A DNA stretch of 64,000 bases from Sphingopyxis sp. JAI108 (GCF_013410105.1 NZ_JACCCJ010000001.1:62001-126000), one strand, 5' to 3'; positions 8,363-17,361 are shown, counted from the stretch's first letter. Translations and numbers: made by a program. Notes: generated by a model from the letters alone, not told the origin.

Positions 8363-9292
8363 TCAAAGATGGGCGAGCAGCCTCTTGGCCTCGTCGCAGT
8401 CCTCGGCGATCTGCGCCATCAACGCGTCCATATCGTCGAACCTGGCTTCGGGCCGGATGAAGGCGTGGAAGGCGACGTCGATCTCCTGCCCGTAAAGATC
8501 CTCGGCGAAGTCGAAGAAATGCGGTTCGAGCAACTCCTTCGGCGGATCGAAGGTCGGGCGGATGCCAAGGTTTGCGGCGCCCTTCAGGATACGCCCGTCG
8601 GGCAGGCGGCCGGTGACGGCATAGATGCCGTAGCGCGGGCGGAGATACTGCCCCATTTCGATATTCGCGGTCGGAAAGCCGAGCAGGCGGCCATTCTTGT
8701 CGCCGTGCTGCACCCGCCCGCGCACCGTGAAGGGGCGGGTGAGCAGGCGCGTTGCGGCGGCGCAGTCGCCCGCCTGGAGCGCCTCGCGGATGCGGCTCGA
8801 CGAGATGACCTCCTCGGCGTCGTCGACCGGCGCGACCATTTCGGTGAAGAAGCCGTGCGTGCGCGCATGTTCGGCGAGCGTGACGACATCGCCGCCGCGG
8901 CCCTTGCCGAAGACGAAGTCGCTGCCGGTGACGACGCCCGCGGCGCCGTAGCGATCGAGGAGCAGCCCGGTGATGAAATCATCCGCCGTCGTGCCTGCGA
9001 GCGCGGCGTCGAAGGGCAGGACAAGCATCGCGTCGGCGCCGGCGGCGGCGAACAGCTCCTGCCTTTGGTCGAGCGTGGTGAGGCGGAAGGGCGGGACTTC
9101 GGGCTTGAAGAAGCGCACCGGATGCGGATCGAAGGTCGCGACGATCGCCGGGCGGCCATCGTCCTTTGCATGGTGGACCGCGCGGCCGACGACCGCCTGG
9201 TGCCCGGCGTGGAATCCGTCGAAATTGCCGAGCGCGATCACCCCGCCGCGCAAGGGCTCGTCGATACGGGCGTGGCCGTCGAGGCGGATCAT
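8363..9292 (-). CDS. ribF: Bifunctional riboflavin kinase / FAD synthetase
   Basis: Makes FMN from riboflavin and ATP, then FAD from FMN. The 309-residue protein has the N-terminal adenylyltransferase domain with GNFDGFHAGHQAVV (the HxGH nucleotide-binding signature, residues about 22-35) and SSSRIREALQAGD near residue 165. The C-terminal kinase domain carries GFPTANI at about residue 205 and the GIYAV segment. The length is normal. Its ATG overlaps the stop of the upstream dipeptidase gene (ATGA), so the two are translationally coupled. Confidence 0.95.
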   Translation of the reverse strand: MIRLDGHARIDEPLRGGVIALGNFDGFHAGHQAVVGRAVHHAKDDGRPAIVATFDPHPVRFFKPEVPPFRLTTLDQRQELFAAAGADAMLVLPFDAALAGTTADDFITGLLLDRYGAAGVVTGSDFVFGKGRGGDVVTLAEHARTHGFFTEMVAPVDDAEEVISSSRIREALQAGDCAAATRLLTRPFTVRGRVQHGDKNGRLLGFPTANIEMGQYLRPRYGIYAVTGRLPDGRILKGAANLGIRPTFDPPKELLEPHFFDFAEDLYGQEIDVAFHAFIRPEARFDDMDALMAQIAEDCDEAKRLLAHL

Positions 9293-10470
9293 GGGGCTGG
9301 CGGGGTCAGGGGCACCAGCCCCGCCTTGAGTATGCGGATCGCGTTGCCGCCCATCGCGGCGCGAATCTCGTCGTCGGAAAAGCCCGCGTTGATCAGCGCC
9401 TGCGTCACCTGCGCGAGCTTCGAGGTATCGAAGCGCACGGTGGTGGCGCCGTCATAATCGCTGCCGAGCGCGACATATTGAATGCCGACAAGGTCGCGGA
9501 CATGCTTCATCGCCTTGGCGATGCTCGAGGGGGATGTGTCGCAGACGGCGGCGTCCCAATAGCCGATGCCGACGACCCCGCCGGTCGCGGCCACGCCCTT
9601 GATCTGTTCGTCGCTGAGGTTGCGGTTGACCTGACACGTCGCCTGCACGCCGCCGTGGCTGGACACGACCGGGCGGCGCGCGATCTTGAGGATGTCCGCG
9701 ACGCAGGCTTTCGAGCAATGCGCGATGTCGACGATCATGCCCTTCGCCTCCATCGTCTCGACGACCTGCCGTCCGAGCGGGGTGAGCCCGCCCTTCTTCA
9801 GCCCGTGCATCGATCCGGCGAGCTCATTGTCGAAGAAATGGGTGAGCCCCGCCATGCGGAAGCCCGCGGCATATAGTTTGTCGAGATTGGTGAGCTTGCC
9901 TTCGAGGACGTGGAGCCCCTCGATGCTGAGCATCGCGCCGACGGGCGGAACCTTGCCGCGACGCGCGGCGAGCAGGGTGCCGATATCGTCGGGCGTATCG
10001 ACCGCGCGCAGCTTGCCCGCCGATGCCGCAACCGCACGGTGCAGCTTTTCCGCGTGCCAGAGCGAGCGTTCGAGCAGCGAGTTCCACGTCCGCACCGGCT
10101 GGAGCTGCGCGATCACCAGTGCGGTGATATTGTCGGTGTCGCCGCTGTTGGCGTCGTAATTCTGGCCCTTGGGCGACTTGGTCGTGCTCGCGAGGATTTG
10201 CAGCGCGACATTTCCGTCCTCGAGCCGCGGCAGGTCCATATGGCCGCGTGTCGCGCGATCGAGGATGTCGCGTTTCCACAGCAAAGTATCGCTGTGGAGG
10301 TCGACGATCGTGAGCGTCGAGTGCAGCGCTTTCGCGCGTTCGCTGACCGTCGGCAGCGGCTTGCCGTCGATCTTGTTCGTGCCGCGCTCGATGATCCCGG
10401 GGGCGAGCGCGAAAAAAGCCAGCGCGGCGACCGCAACGACGAGCAACAGGCCGGCCAGCCAGCGGCGCAT
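9289..10470 (-). CDS. Membrane dipeptidase, peptidase family M19
   Basis: A 393-residue zinc dipeptidase of the renal dipeptidase family. An N-terminal hydrophobic helix (residues 4-24) is a signal peptide or anchor, so the enzyme should act in the periplasm. Metal-binding motifs are in order: DLHSDTLLW, the conserved Glu in MLSIEGLHVLEG, DIAHCSKAC, SSHGG and ALGSDYDGA. It is not closely similar to the second M19 protein at 49442. It sits between folA (3-base gap) and ribF (4-base overlap) in a leftward operon. Confidence 0.9.
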   Translation of the reverse strand: MRRWLAGLLLVVAVAALAFFALAPGIIERGTNKIDGKPLPTVSERAKALHSTLTIVDLHSDTLLWKRDILDRATRGHMDLPRLEDGNVALQILASTTKSPKGQNYDANSGDTDNITALVIAQLQPVRTWNSLLERSLWHAEKLHRAVAASAGKLRAVDTPDDIGTLLAARRGKVPPVGAMLSIEGLHVLEGKLTNLDKLYAAGFRMAGLTHFFDNELAGSMHGLKKGGLTPLGRQVVETMEAKGMIVDIAHCSKACVADILKIARRPVVSSHGGVQATCQVNRNLSDEQIKGVAATGGVVGIGYWDAAVCDTSPSSIAKAMKHVRDLVGIQYVALGSDYDGATTVRFDTSKLAQVTQALINAGFSDDEIRAAMGGNAIRILKAGLVPLTPPAP

Positions 10471-10473
10471 CGG

Positions 10474-10965
10474 CTATTTCCTCACCAGCGTGACGAAGCT
10501 GTACGCCGGGCGGCCGGCGTCGTCGGCGGGATGATCCTCGCGCGCGGCTTCGCGCCAGTCGGCGACGGCTGGATAGTCGATGACCGCGTCGCCCTTGGGC
10601 TCGATCGCGACTTCGGTCAGTTCGACGCGGTCGGCCAGCGGCAGGAAAAGGCGATAGATTTCCGCTCCGCCGATCACCATGACGTGCGGCGCGTTGGCGA
10701 GCTTCAGCGCTTCCTCGATCGTCGCCACGGGCTCGGCGCCCTCGTCCTGCCAGTCGGGGTCGCGGGTGAGGACGATGTGGCGGCGGCCCTCCAGAATGGC
10801 GGGCAGGCTGTCGAAGGTCTTGCGCCCCATGATCATCGGGCGGCCCATGGTGAGCTGCTTGAAGCGGCGGAGGTCGGCGGGCAGATGCCAGGGCATCTTG
10901 CCGCCAGCGCCGATCACGCCGTTGGCCGCGCGGGCGAGGATCAGCGTGATTTCGGGGCGGTTCAT
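10474..10965 (-). CDS. folA: Dihydrofolate reductase
   Basis: NADPH-dependent reduction of dihydrofolate to tetrahydrofolate, needed for thymidylate and purine synthesis. The 163-residue protein starts MNRPEITLILARAANGVIG at 10965 and shows GKMPWHLPADLRRFKQLT (catalytic acidic residue in the Leu-Pro-x-Asp turn), MGRKTF and VIGGAEIY. The frame stays open to 11211 inside purK, but the first 82 residues of that longer version are Arg-rich noise. The start overlaps the purK stop by four bases. Confidence 0.94.
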   Translation of the reverse strand: MNRPEITLILARAANGVIGAGGKMPWHLPADLRRFKQLTMGRPMIMGRKTFDSLPAILEGRRHIVLTRDPDWQDEGAEPVATIEEALKLANAPHVMVIGGAEIYRLFLPLADRVELTEVAIEPKGDAVIDYPAVADWREAAREDHPADDAGRPAYSFVTLVRK

Positions 10966-12035
10966 GCGGGCGAGGCTCCAACCCAAGTGGCGTGGCCGAG
11001 TTTGCGTCCCTCGCGCACCGCGGTCTTGCTGTAATGATGGACGTGGCAATTTTCGTCGGCGAGCAGCGCGGGCACGGTTTCGATCCCGCCGCCGATCAGA
11101 TTGTGCATGGTGACGGGGAGCGTCGCGGTTTCGGTGCTGCCGAGCGGCAGGCCGGCGACGGCGCGGATATGATTCGCGAACTGGCTGGCGACCGCACCCT
11201 CGATCGTCCAATGGCCGCTATTGTGGACGCGCGGCGCCATCTCGTTGAATACCGGCCCGTCTTCGGTGGCGAAGAATTCGCCGGTGAGGACGCCGACATA
11301 ATCGAGCTCGGCGGCGATTTTCGCCATCAGCGCGCGGGCTTCGTCCTGCTGGTCCAGGATGATCTGCGGCGGGGGCAGGCTCGAGGTCGCGAGGATGCCG
11401 TCTTCATGAACATTGACGGGCGAGTCCCAGAAGCGGACCTCGCCATCGATGCCGCGGACGAGGATCACCGAAAATTCGTGCGCGAAGGTCACGAAACCTT
11501 CGAGCACCGCGGCGTGGCGGCCGATCGCTTCCCATGCGGCGTCGGCATCTGCGGGCGCCACGATACGCGCCTGTCCCTTGCCGTCGTAGCCCATGCGCAC
11601 CGTCTTGAGGATCGCGGGCGCGCCAAGCTCGGCCAGCGCGGCATCGAGCGCGGCGCGGTCGGGCACCGCCGCGAAGGGGGCGGGACGGCCGCCGAGGCCC
11701 GCGACGAAGGTCTTTTCTTCCAGCCGGTCCTGCGCGATCTTCAGGCCCGCCATGCCGGGGCGCACCGTGACATGCCCCGACAGGAAGCGCACCGTGTCGA
11801 CGGGCACATTTTCGAATTCATAGGTGACGACGTCGCACGCCGCGGCGAAGGCGGCGAGGCGCGGTTCGTCGTCCCACGCCGCCTGGCTGTGGTGCGCGGT
11901 CACCTCGGCCGCGACGCTTTCGGCGTCGGGGGCGTAAATGTGAACCTTGTAGCCGAGCTGCGCCGCGGCAAGACCAAGCATCCGGCCGAGCTGGCCGCCG
12001 CCAAGGATGCCGATCGTCGAACCGGGTGCGAGCAA
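10962..12035 (-). CDS. purK: 5-(carboxyamino)imidazole ribonucleotide synthase
   Basis: ATP-grasp enzyme that carboxylates aminoimidazole ribonucleotide in purine synthesis and hands N5-CAIR to PurE. The nucleotide-binding N-terminus GSTIGILGGGQLGRML is clear. ILKTVRMGYDGKGQ and FNEMAPRVHNSGHWT are ATP-grasp and PurK signatures. I propose the TTG at 12035, preceded by GAGGG, giving 357 residues; the nearest upstream start in the frame (12098) lies deep inside purE and adds unrelated residues. It follows purE with a spacing of four bases. Confidence 0.92.
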   Translation of the reverse strand: MLAPGSTIGILGGGQLGRMLGLAAAQLGYKVHIYAPDAESVAAEVTAHHSQAAWDDEPRLAAFAAACDVVTYEFENVPVDTVRFLSGHVTVRPGMAGLKIAQDRLEEKTFVAGLGGRPAPFAAVPDRAALDAALAELGAPAILKTVRMGYDGKGQARIVAPADADAAWEAIGRHAAVLEGFVTFAHEFSVILVRGIDGEVRFWDSPVNVHEDGILATSSLPPPQIILDQQDEARALMAKIAAELDYVGVLTGEFFATEDGPVFNEMAPRVHNSGHWTIEGAVASQFANHIRAVAGLPLGSTETATLPVTMHNLIGGGIETVPALLADENCHVHHYSKTAVREGRKLGHATWVGASPA

Positions 12036-12039
12036 AAGG

Positions 12040-12537
12040 TCAGCCCTCGCGAACGGGAACGGGGGCGACGCCGTTCGTCTGCGCATCGCGCCAGCCATTC
12101 AGCTTGTCGGCGAGACCCGCATCCTCGTTCGCGAGCAGCGCGGCGGCGAACAGCCCGGCGTTGGTCGCGCCCGCCTTGCCGATTGCGAAGGTCGCGACGG
12201 GGACGCCGCCAGGCATCTGGACGATCGAATAGAGGCTATCGACGCCGCTCAATGCCGCCGACTGGACGGGAACGCCGAGCACCGGGACGCGCGTCATCGA
12301 GGCGACCATGCCGGGCAGGTGCGCGGCGCCGCCTGCGCCCGCGATGATCGCCTTGAGGCCGCGCTCCGCCGCGCTCTTGGCATAGGCGACGAGGCGGTCG
12401 GGGGTGCGGTGCGCCGAGACGATCTGGACGTCGTGGGCGATGCCGAATTCCTCGAGAATCTGGACCGCGTGCGCCATCGTCGGCCAGTCCGACTGGCTGC
12501 CCATGATCACACCGACTTGCGGCGCCCTATCGCCCAT
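12040..12537 (-). CDS. purE: N5-carboxyaminoimidazole ribonucleotide mutase
   Basis: Class I PurE, which converts N5-CAIR to CAIR in purine biosynthesis. [13 protein letters not shown] at the N-terminus holds the conserved Ser-Asp of the active site, and SAHRTPDRL holds the active-site His; [14 protein letters not shown] follows. 165 residues from the ATG at 12537; a GTG directly before it would add one residue. It is first in a leftward run purE-purK-folA-M19-ribF whose members overlap or nearly touch. Confidence 0.95.
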   Translation of the reverse strand: MGDRAPQVGVIMGSQSDWPTMAHAVQILEEFGIAHDVQIVSAHRTPDRLVAYAKSAAERGLKAIIAGAGGAAHLPGMVASMTRVPVLGVPVQSAALSGVDSLYSIVQMPGGVPVATFAIGKAGATNAGLFAAALLANEDAGLADKLNGWRDAQTNGVAPVPVREG

Positions 12538-12727
12538 CACCCGATCCCTCCTGTTGGCCGCGATGAATCGCCGCCGCCTTCCCCCTAGCGACTGCGCAGC
12601 GCGCGGGCAACGCCGCGCAATTGATGTCGGGCGCGTTTACCGATTGGTATCAAGTCGCAGCTAATGTTGCCGCCTCATATCCGTCGGCATCCGGCCGGCG
12701 GAGGATAGGGCGCGCCGGGGACAAGGC

Positions 12728-13372
12728 ATGGATAGCGTAGGGGGGGCACGGATCGCGGTCGACCATTTCGGGACCGTCGCCGTTGACTCCATTGAGGACC
12801 AGTTGCGTGAGATACGCCGGGAACGCGACGCGCTGCGCCGCGAGAATCGCGTATTGAAGATCGCCGTCGCCGAGCTCGAACGCGTGTCCGAGCGCGATAC
12901 GCTGACGCCGTTGTTCAATCGCCGCTATTTCCTGACCGCGATCCATCACCGCATGGCGCGGTTCGAGCGCCATGCCGAACGCGCCGCGGTCGTGTTCATC
13001 GACGTCAACCAGCTCAAATATATCAACGACAATTTCGGTCATGCCGCAGGCGACTTCGCGCTGATGGAAATCGCCAAGCGGCTCGCGGGGTCGATCCGCG
13101 CGACCGACGTCGCGGCGCGCATCGGCGGCGACGAATTCGGGCTGATCCTCGACCAGTCGAGCGAGGAAGGCGCGCGCGCGCAAGTCGACAGGCTGTGCGG
13201 CGTGCTCGCCGCCGCCCCCGCCGACTATGACGGGCACGAGATTCCGCTTTCGGCCTGCTTCGGGGTCGCGATGCTGCAGACCGGAATGACCGAATCCGAC
13301 ATATTGGCCGCGGCCGACCGCGACATGTATCGCAGCAAGCAGAGCCTCGGCGGCCTGCCGGGCCACCGCTAA
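12728..13372 (+). CDS. Small GGDEF diguanylate cyclase with intact I-site
   Basis: A 214-residue protein predicted to make cyclic di-GMP from two GTP. Residues about 20-60 form a charged coiled-coil-like stretch (EDQLREIRRERDALRRENRVLKIAVAELERV) that could drive dimerisation. The GGDEF domain follows with the catalytic GGDEF at residues 133-137 and the inhibitory RxxD (RATD, 124-127) exactly five residues upstream, so product feedback is expected. No sensor domain or membrane helix is visible. It is followed by two small genes on the same strand. Confidence 0.92.
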   Translation: MDSVGGARIAVDHFGTVAVDSIEDQLREIRRERDALRRENRVLKIAVAELERVSERDTLTPLFNRRYFLTAIHHRMARFERHAERAAVVFIDVNQLKYINDNFGHAAGDFALMEIAKRLAGSIRATDVAARIGGDEFGLILDQSSEEGARAQVDRLCGVLAAAPADYDGHEIPLSACFGVAMLQTGMTESDILAAADRDMYRSKQSLGGLPGHR

Positions 13373-13421
13373 CCCTGCCTTAACCAAAAGGGCGCATCGT
13401 CCGGGTCGGAACAGGGGGTGG

Positions 13422-13754
13422 ATGATGCGGAACCAGACCGACCCATATCTCGACATTCAGGACCGGATCACCGGGCAGATCGGCGCGCTTGCCGAAGCCC
13501 TGCCGCGCTGCGCGCTCGCGCAGATCGTACAGGGAATCGACGATATCCGCTGCCTCGCGCGCGACAATGGCTTTGCCGCGGTCGAAACGCTGGCGAGCCG
13601 GCTCGAATCGGCGGTCGCGGGCGGCGGCTACCGCGCCGCGATCCTGACCTATCTCGACGCGATGAGCGACGCGGCGCACGCGCCGCGCGGACCGATGCCC
13701 GCGGCCGCGCACGAGGCGTGGCTGGCGTCGGTGGCGACGCGGCTCGGGCATTGA
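13422..13754 (+). CDS. Hypothetical protein
   Basis: A 110-residue, Ala-rich soluble protein predicted to be almost entirely helical (DIQDRITGQIGALAEALPRCALAQIVQGIDDIRCLARDNGF). A G-rich Shine-Dalgarno stretch precedes two possible ATG codons (13422 and 13425). I recognise no domain. Its position 49 bases after the GGDEF cyclase suggests they share a transcript. The coding assignment rests on composition and the absence of a better frame. Confidence 0.6.
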   Translation: MMRNQTDPYLDIQDRITGQIGALAEALPRCALAQIVQGIDDIRCLARDNGFAAVETLASRLESAVAGGGYRAAILTYLDAMSDAAHAPRGPMPAAAHEAWLASVATRLGH

Positions 13755-13786
13755 CCCCGAGCGCCTGAAAATCCAGACCTGACGTC

Positions 13787-14353
13787 ATGGACGCAATCAT
13801 GCTCGCGCTGGTGGCGGTGCTGCTCGCCAATGCCGACGGGCGCAGCGGGATCGCGCTGTCGCGGCTCGTTGGCGTGCGCGGCGACCGGCGCGTTACCGTC
13901 GGCATCGCCTTCGGCGCTTTCATCGTCAATGCGGCTGTCGCCGCGACCGCCGGGGCCCTCGCGAACCAGATGATCGGGCAGGGCATCGCAGCCTTGCTCG
14001 TCACGCTCGCGATGCTGTCGGCCGCGGTCGCATTGCTGTGGCCGCTGAAGCCCGTTGGCGATGCGCGCGCCGACGACGCGTCGACGATCATGTTCGCGGG
14101 CCGGATGCTCGCGAACCAGTTCGGCGACCGCAGCCATTTCCTGATCGCGGCGCTCGCCGCGACCAGCGGTGCCGGACAGTGGGCGGCGGCGGGCGGGCTG
14201 ATCGGCTGGACCTTGTCGATGCTGCCCTTCCTTGCCTTCGGACCCGCGCTGGCCGAGCGGCGCGCGGCGCGGAACCTGCGCTGGGCCGCGGCGGTGATCC
14301 TGGTGCTTTGGGGTTTGCGCACCGCGCTCGGCGCTTTCGGATTAATCGGCTGA
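13787..14353 (+). CDS. UPF0016/GDT1-like membrane protein with degenerate motifs
   Basis: A 188-residue protein with about six hydrophobic segments in two similar halves. Family members, which include TMEM165, Gdt1 and MneA-type Mn2+/Ca2+ exchangers, carry two E-x-G-D-(K/R)-(S/T) motifs. Here the second half reads NQFGDRS at about residues 106-112 and the first half reads NADGRS near residue 15, so both acidic Glu positions are replaced by Asn and the first G-D is inverted. The fold assignment is reasonable; transport activity is uncertain. Confidence 0.6.
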   Translation: MDAIMLALVAVLLANADGRSGIALSRLVGVRGDRRVTVGIAFGAFIVNAAVAATAGALANQMIGQGIAALLVTLAMLSAAVALLWPLKPVGDARADDASTIMFAGRMLANQFGDRSHFLIAALAATSGAGQWAAAGGLIGWTLSMLPFLAFGPALAERRAARNLRWAAAVILVLWGLRTALGAFGLIG

Positions 14354-14467
14354 TCGGGCGCGCGGGGAGTGTTTCATCGCTTTTATCGATGAAACTTACC
14401 CAAAGCTTCAATGGGAAAGCGTCATCGGGTTTCGCTATATTGGCGGGACAACAGAAAGGATGCTCCC

Positions 14468-14929
14468 ATGTCCGAGAAGAACGCGAACACCCCCGCCGTC
14501 GCCGATGCGCTGAACGCGCTGCTAGCCGACAGCTTCGCGCTGTATCTGAAGACCAAAAATTATCACTGGCACGTCCAGGGACCGCGCTTTCGCGAACTGC
14601 ACCTGCTGTTCGACGAACAGGCGGGGCAGATTTTCGCGACCACCGACCTGATCGCCGAACGCGTGCGCAAAAACGGTGCATCGACGCTGCGTTCGATCGG
14701 CGATATCGGCCGCCGCGCCTCGATCCGCGACGATGATAGCGCGAACGCCGATGCCGAGGCGATGATCCGGCGCCTTGCCGAGGATAACAAGCTGCTGCTC
14801 GGCCAGTTGCGTGACGTGAAGGCCGCCGCGGAAGCCGATGGCGACATCGCGACGAGCGGGCTGGTCGACGGCTGGGCCGACGAGACGCAGCAGCGCATCT
14901 GGTTCCTCGAGGCGACGCTGGGCTATTGA
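14468..14929 (+). CDS. dps: Dps-family DNA-protection ferritin
   Basis: A 153-residue miniferritin that oxidises and stores iron with peroxide and coats DNA under stress. LKTKNYHWHVQGPRFRELHLLFDEQ near residue 30 contains the His/Asp/Glu set of the inter-subunit ferroxidase centre, and TTDLIAERVRKNG continues the family pattern. I chose the ATG at 14468, preceded by GAAAGGA, over the upstream ATG at 14411 because MSEKNANTPAV is the usual N-terminus. A strong shared terminator follows. Confidence 0.92.
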   Translation: MSEKNANTPAVADALNALLADSFALYLKTKNYHWHVQGPRFRELHLLFDEQAGQIFATTDLIAERVRKNGASTLRSIGDIGRRASIRDDDSANADAEAMIRRLAEDNKLLLGQLRDVKAAAEADGDIATSGLVDGWADETQQRIWFLEATLGY

Positions 14930-14978
14930 GCCGGTCACTCGCCGCAACCGCTCGCGCATAAAACCGGTGCAGCAAACA

Positions 14979-15011
14979 AAAAGGGCGGCTCGCGAGCCGC
15001 CCTTCTTTTTT
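14979..15011. terminator. Bidirectional rho-independent terminator between dps and the cold-shock gene
   Basis: A perfect 24-base palindrome (AAGGGCGGCTCG and its complement, 14981-15004) has T-rich sequence on its right for the + strand and A-rich sequence on its left, which gives a T-run for the - strand. It lies between two convergent genes and can end both transcripts. Confidence 0.9.
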
Positions 15012-15026
15012 GGCTTGTCCGGCCGA

Positions 15027-15815
15027 TCAGTCCTGATGCGGCTGGATGTTCACCGCCGCGAACTTGCCGCGGTCGTCGACTTCGATGTCGAAGGCGACGC
15101 GGTCGCCCTCGTCGAGGCCCGCCATGCCGGCGCGCTGCACCGCGCTGATGTGGACGAAGGCGTCGGCCTGTCCGTCGTCGCGCGCGATGAAGCCGAAGCC
15201 CTTCGTCGTGTTGAAGAATTTGACGGTGCCCGACGTGCGTTCACCGGTCAGCTGGCGACGGCCGCGGGCGCCGCCCGGACGGTCACCGCCAGCGCGATCG
15301 TCGCGGCGCGGAGCGAATTCCTCGACCGGCATCGGTTCGCCCTCGATCTTGAGGTCGATCGCCGAAACCTTGCCGTTGCGCTCCACGAGCGTGAAGCCGA
15401 GCGGCTGGCCCGAAGCGAGGCCCTGAAGACCCGCCTGTTCGACCGCGCTGATGTGAACGAACACATCTTCGCCGCCATCGTCGCGGGCGACGAAGCCGAA
15501 GCCCTTTGATGCGTTGAAGAATTTGACGGTGCCCTGGCCTTCGCCGACGACCTGCGCCGGCATGCCGCCACCGCGTCCGCCGCCGAAACCGCCACCGCCG
15601 CCGCCGCCGCCGAAGCCGCCGCTGCGCTCACCGCCGCCGAAACCGCCACCACGATCGCCGCCGCCGAAGCCGCCGCGATCACGGTCGCCGAAGCCGCCAC
15701 GGCCGCCGCCATAGCTGTCGCCGCTGTAGGGAGCCGGCTCGAAGCTGTCGAAATTGCCGAAATCATCGCGCTTGCCGCGTCCCCGATGGCCACGGCGATC
15801 CTTGTTGAAACTCAT
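15027..15815 (-). CDS. Double cold-shock-domain protein with a Gly-rich N-terminal arm
   Basis: A 262-residue protein with two cold-shock domains (about 95-158 and 196-258), each with the nucleic-acid-binding RNP motifs KGFGFV/KGFGFI and VFVHIS/AFVHIS. Such domains bind single-stranded RNA and act as RNA chaperones. Residues about 36-84 are a run of GGFGGG, RGG and DRGG units typical of disordered RNA-binding tails, and the first 20 residues are very basic. A linker of about 35 residues with RGG-like motifs separates the domains. Two-domain forms are common in alphaproteobacteria; the long FGG arm is notable. Confidence 0.92.
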   Translation of the reverse strand: MSFNKDRRGHRGRGKRDDFGNFDSFEPAPYSGDSYGGGRGGFGDRDRGGFGGGDRGGGFGGGERSGGFGGGGGGGGFGGGRGGGMPAQVVGEGQGTVKFFNASKGFGFVARDDGGEDVFVHISAVEQAGLQGLASGQPLGFTLVERNGKVSAIDLKIEGEPMPVEEFAPRRDDRAGGDRPGGARGRRQLTGERTSGTVKFFNTTKGFGFIARDDGQADAFVHISAVQRAGMAGLDEGDRVAFDIEVDDRGKFAAVNIQPHQD

Positions 15816-16076
15816 TGCTTAGTAGTCGCTTTCGGTCGTCCATACCCCATTCAACCGGCTCCTTGCGCCGGACGGGGACGCAGTTCACCACGGGCACAGA
15901 CTCGCCCCATGCCATCAAGGACGCAAGATATAGCCTAATTATCCACAGGCTGCGAACAGAAAATTTCAGAAAGATGCTGCGGAATATTGCACGGTTTGCC
16001 GCGGGCTTCGGTGGCTATGGGGCGGGCCTGCAAACCAGCCATTGAGCGGCAGGGCCGCTTGGCCTAAGGCGACCTG

Positions 16077-16694
16077 ATGACAGTCTATTTCCACGAAGAA
16101 GATTTGCCCGAGGGCGTGATCGGCCCCGGCGCGGTCGCGATCGATACCGAGACGATGGGCCTCAATCCGCTGCGCGACCGGCTGTGCCTCGTCCAGATCA
16201 GCGACGGGTCGGGCGACGAGCATCTGGTCCGTTTCAACCCCGGCAGCGCCTATGATGCGCCCGTGCTGAAGGGGATATTGACCGATCCGGGCCGGTTGAA
16301 GCTCTTTCATTTTGCCCGCTTCGACATCGCCGCGCTGCAGCAGGCGCTCGGCGTCGTGACCGCGCCCGTCTATTGCACCAAGATCGCCTCGAAGCTGGTG
16401 CGCACCTATACCGACCGGCACGGCCTCAAGGAACTGGTGCGCGAATTGCTCGGCCAGGAAGTGTCGAAGCAGCAGCAGTCGAGCGACTGGGGCGCCGCCG
16501 AGCTCAGCGACGCGCAGCGCGACTATGCGGCGAGTGACGTGCGTTTCCTGCACGCGATGAAGGCGATTCTCGATACGCGGCTGGCGCGCGAGGGGCGGGC
16601 CGAACTCGCGCAGGCCTGTTTCGATTTCCTGCCGACGCGCGCCGCGCTCGACCTCGCCGGTTGGCCCGAGGCCGATATTTTTGCGCACAGCTGA
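16077..16694 (+). CDS. RNase D-like 3'-5' exonuclease, DEDDy type
   Basis: A 205-residue exonuclease domain protein. The DEDDy motifs are all visible: AIDTETMGLNP (Asp/Glu, about residues 22-32), HFARFDIAAL (Asp, about 77-86) and SDAQRDYAASDVRFLHAM (Tyr and Asp, about 143-160). It lacks the C-terminal HRDC domain of full RNase D, as is common for the short alphaproteobacterial form. The likely role is trimming of structured RNA such as tRNA 3' ends. The next gene, lptC, follows after 28 bases. Confidence 0.9.
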   Translation: MTVYFHEEDLPEGVIGPGAVAIDTETMGLNPLRDRLCLVQISDGSGDEHLVRFNPGSAYDAPVLKGILTDPGRLKLFHFARFDIAALQQALGVVTAPVYCTKIASKLVRTYTDRHGLKELVRELLGQEVSKQQQSSDWGAAELSDAQRDYAASDVRFLHAMKAILDTRLAREGRAELAQACFDFLPTRAALDLAGWPEADIFAHS

Positions 16695-16722
16695 CGAGCG
16701 ATTCGCACGAAGGTCCTGATGA

Positions 16723-17361
16723 ATGTCCGAACGCGCCGACCTTGACCGCACGATGCGCCAGATGTGGGCGCGAAGCGGCTCGAGCCACGACCGGGTGGTG
16801 CGCATCCTGCGCTTCGGCCTGCCGCTCGTCATCGGCGTCGTCGCGGCGGTGCTCGTCTTCTCCCCCTTCACTCAGCGCGCCGAGATCAGCTTCCTGCTCG
16901 CGAAGGACAAGGTCGACATGGCGAGCGAGCGGATGAAGGTGACGCGCGCCGAATATCGCGGGCAAGATGCGAAGGGGCAGCCTTTTGCGCTGCTCGCGGG
17001 CAGCGCGGTGCAGAAAAGCTCGGCCGAGCCGATCGTGCGGATGACCGACCTGTCGGGGGCGATCAAGCTCGCCGACGGCCCCGCGACGATCGTTGCGCGC
17101 GACGGTGCCTATAATATGGAAACCGAAAAGGTCGCGGTGCCCGGAACGGTGCAGGTCAAGAGCGCGAACGGCTATCATATCGACGCGAGCAATGTCGCGG
17201 TCGATTTGAAGACGCGCACCCTCACCGGCACGGGCGGCGTCAACGGTGCGTTGAACATCGGCCCGTTTTCGGCCAACCAGATTTCGGCCGACCTCGACAA
17301 GCGGATCGTGCGGCTGGAAGGCAATGCGCGGCTCAGGATCAATCAGGGAGTGCTCAAATGA
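16723..17361 (+). CDS. lptC: LPS export protein LptC
   Basis: Bitopic inner-membrane component of the Lpt machine, which moves lipopolysaccharide from the LptBFG ATPase to LptA. The 212-residue protein has one N-terminal membrane helix (about residues 28-47: ILRFGLPLVIGVVAAVLVF) and a periplasmic beta-jellyroll. MTRAEYRGQDAKGQPFALLAGSA-type strands fit LptC. Its stop overlaps the lptA start (ATGA). It is probably co-transcribed with the exonuclease upstream. Confidence 0.85.
   Translation: MSERADLDRTMRQMWARSGSSHDRVVRILRFGLPLVIGVVAAVLVFSPFTQRAEISFLLAKDKVDMASERMKVTRAEYRGQDAKGQPFALLAGSAVQKSSAEPIVRMTDLSGAIKLADGPATIVARDGAYNMETEKVAVPGTVQVKSANGYHIDASNVAVDLKTRTLTGTGGVNGALNIGPFSANQISADLDKRIVRLEGNARLRINQGVLK

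Noticed and set aside
10965..11211. An 82-residue N-terminal extension of dihydrofolate reductase
   Set aside because: It lies inside purK, is Arg-rich, and the conserved protein starts at the ATG that overlaps the purK stop.
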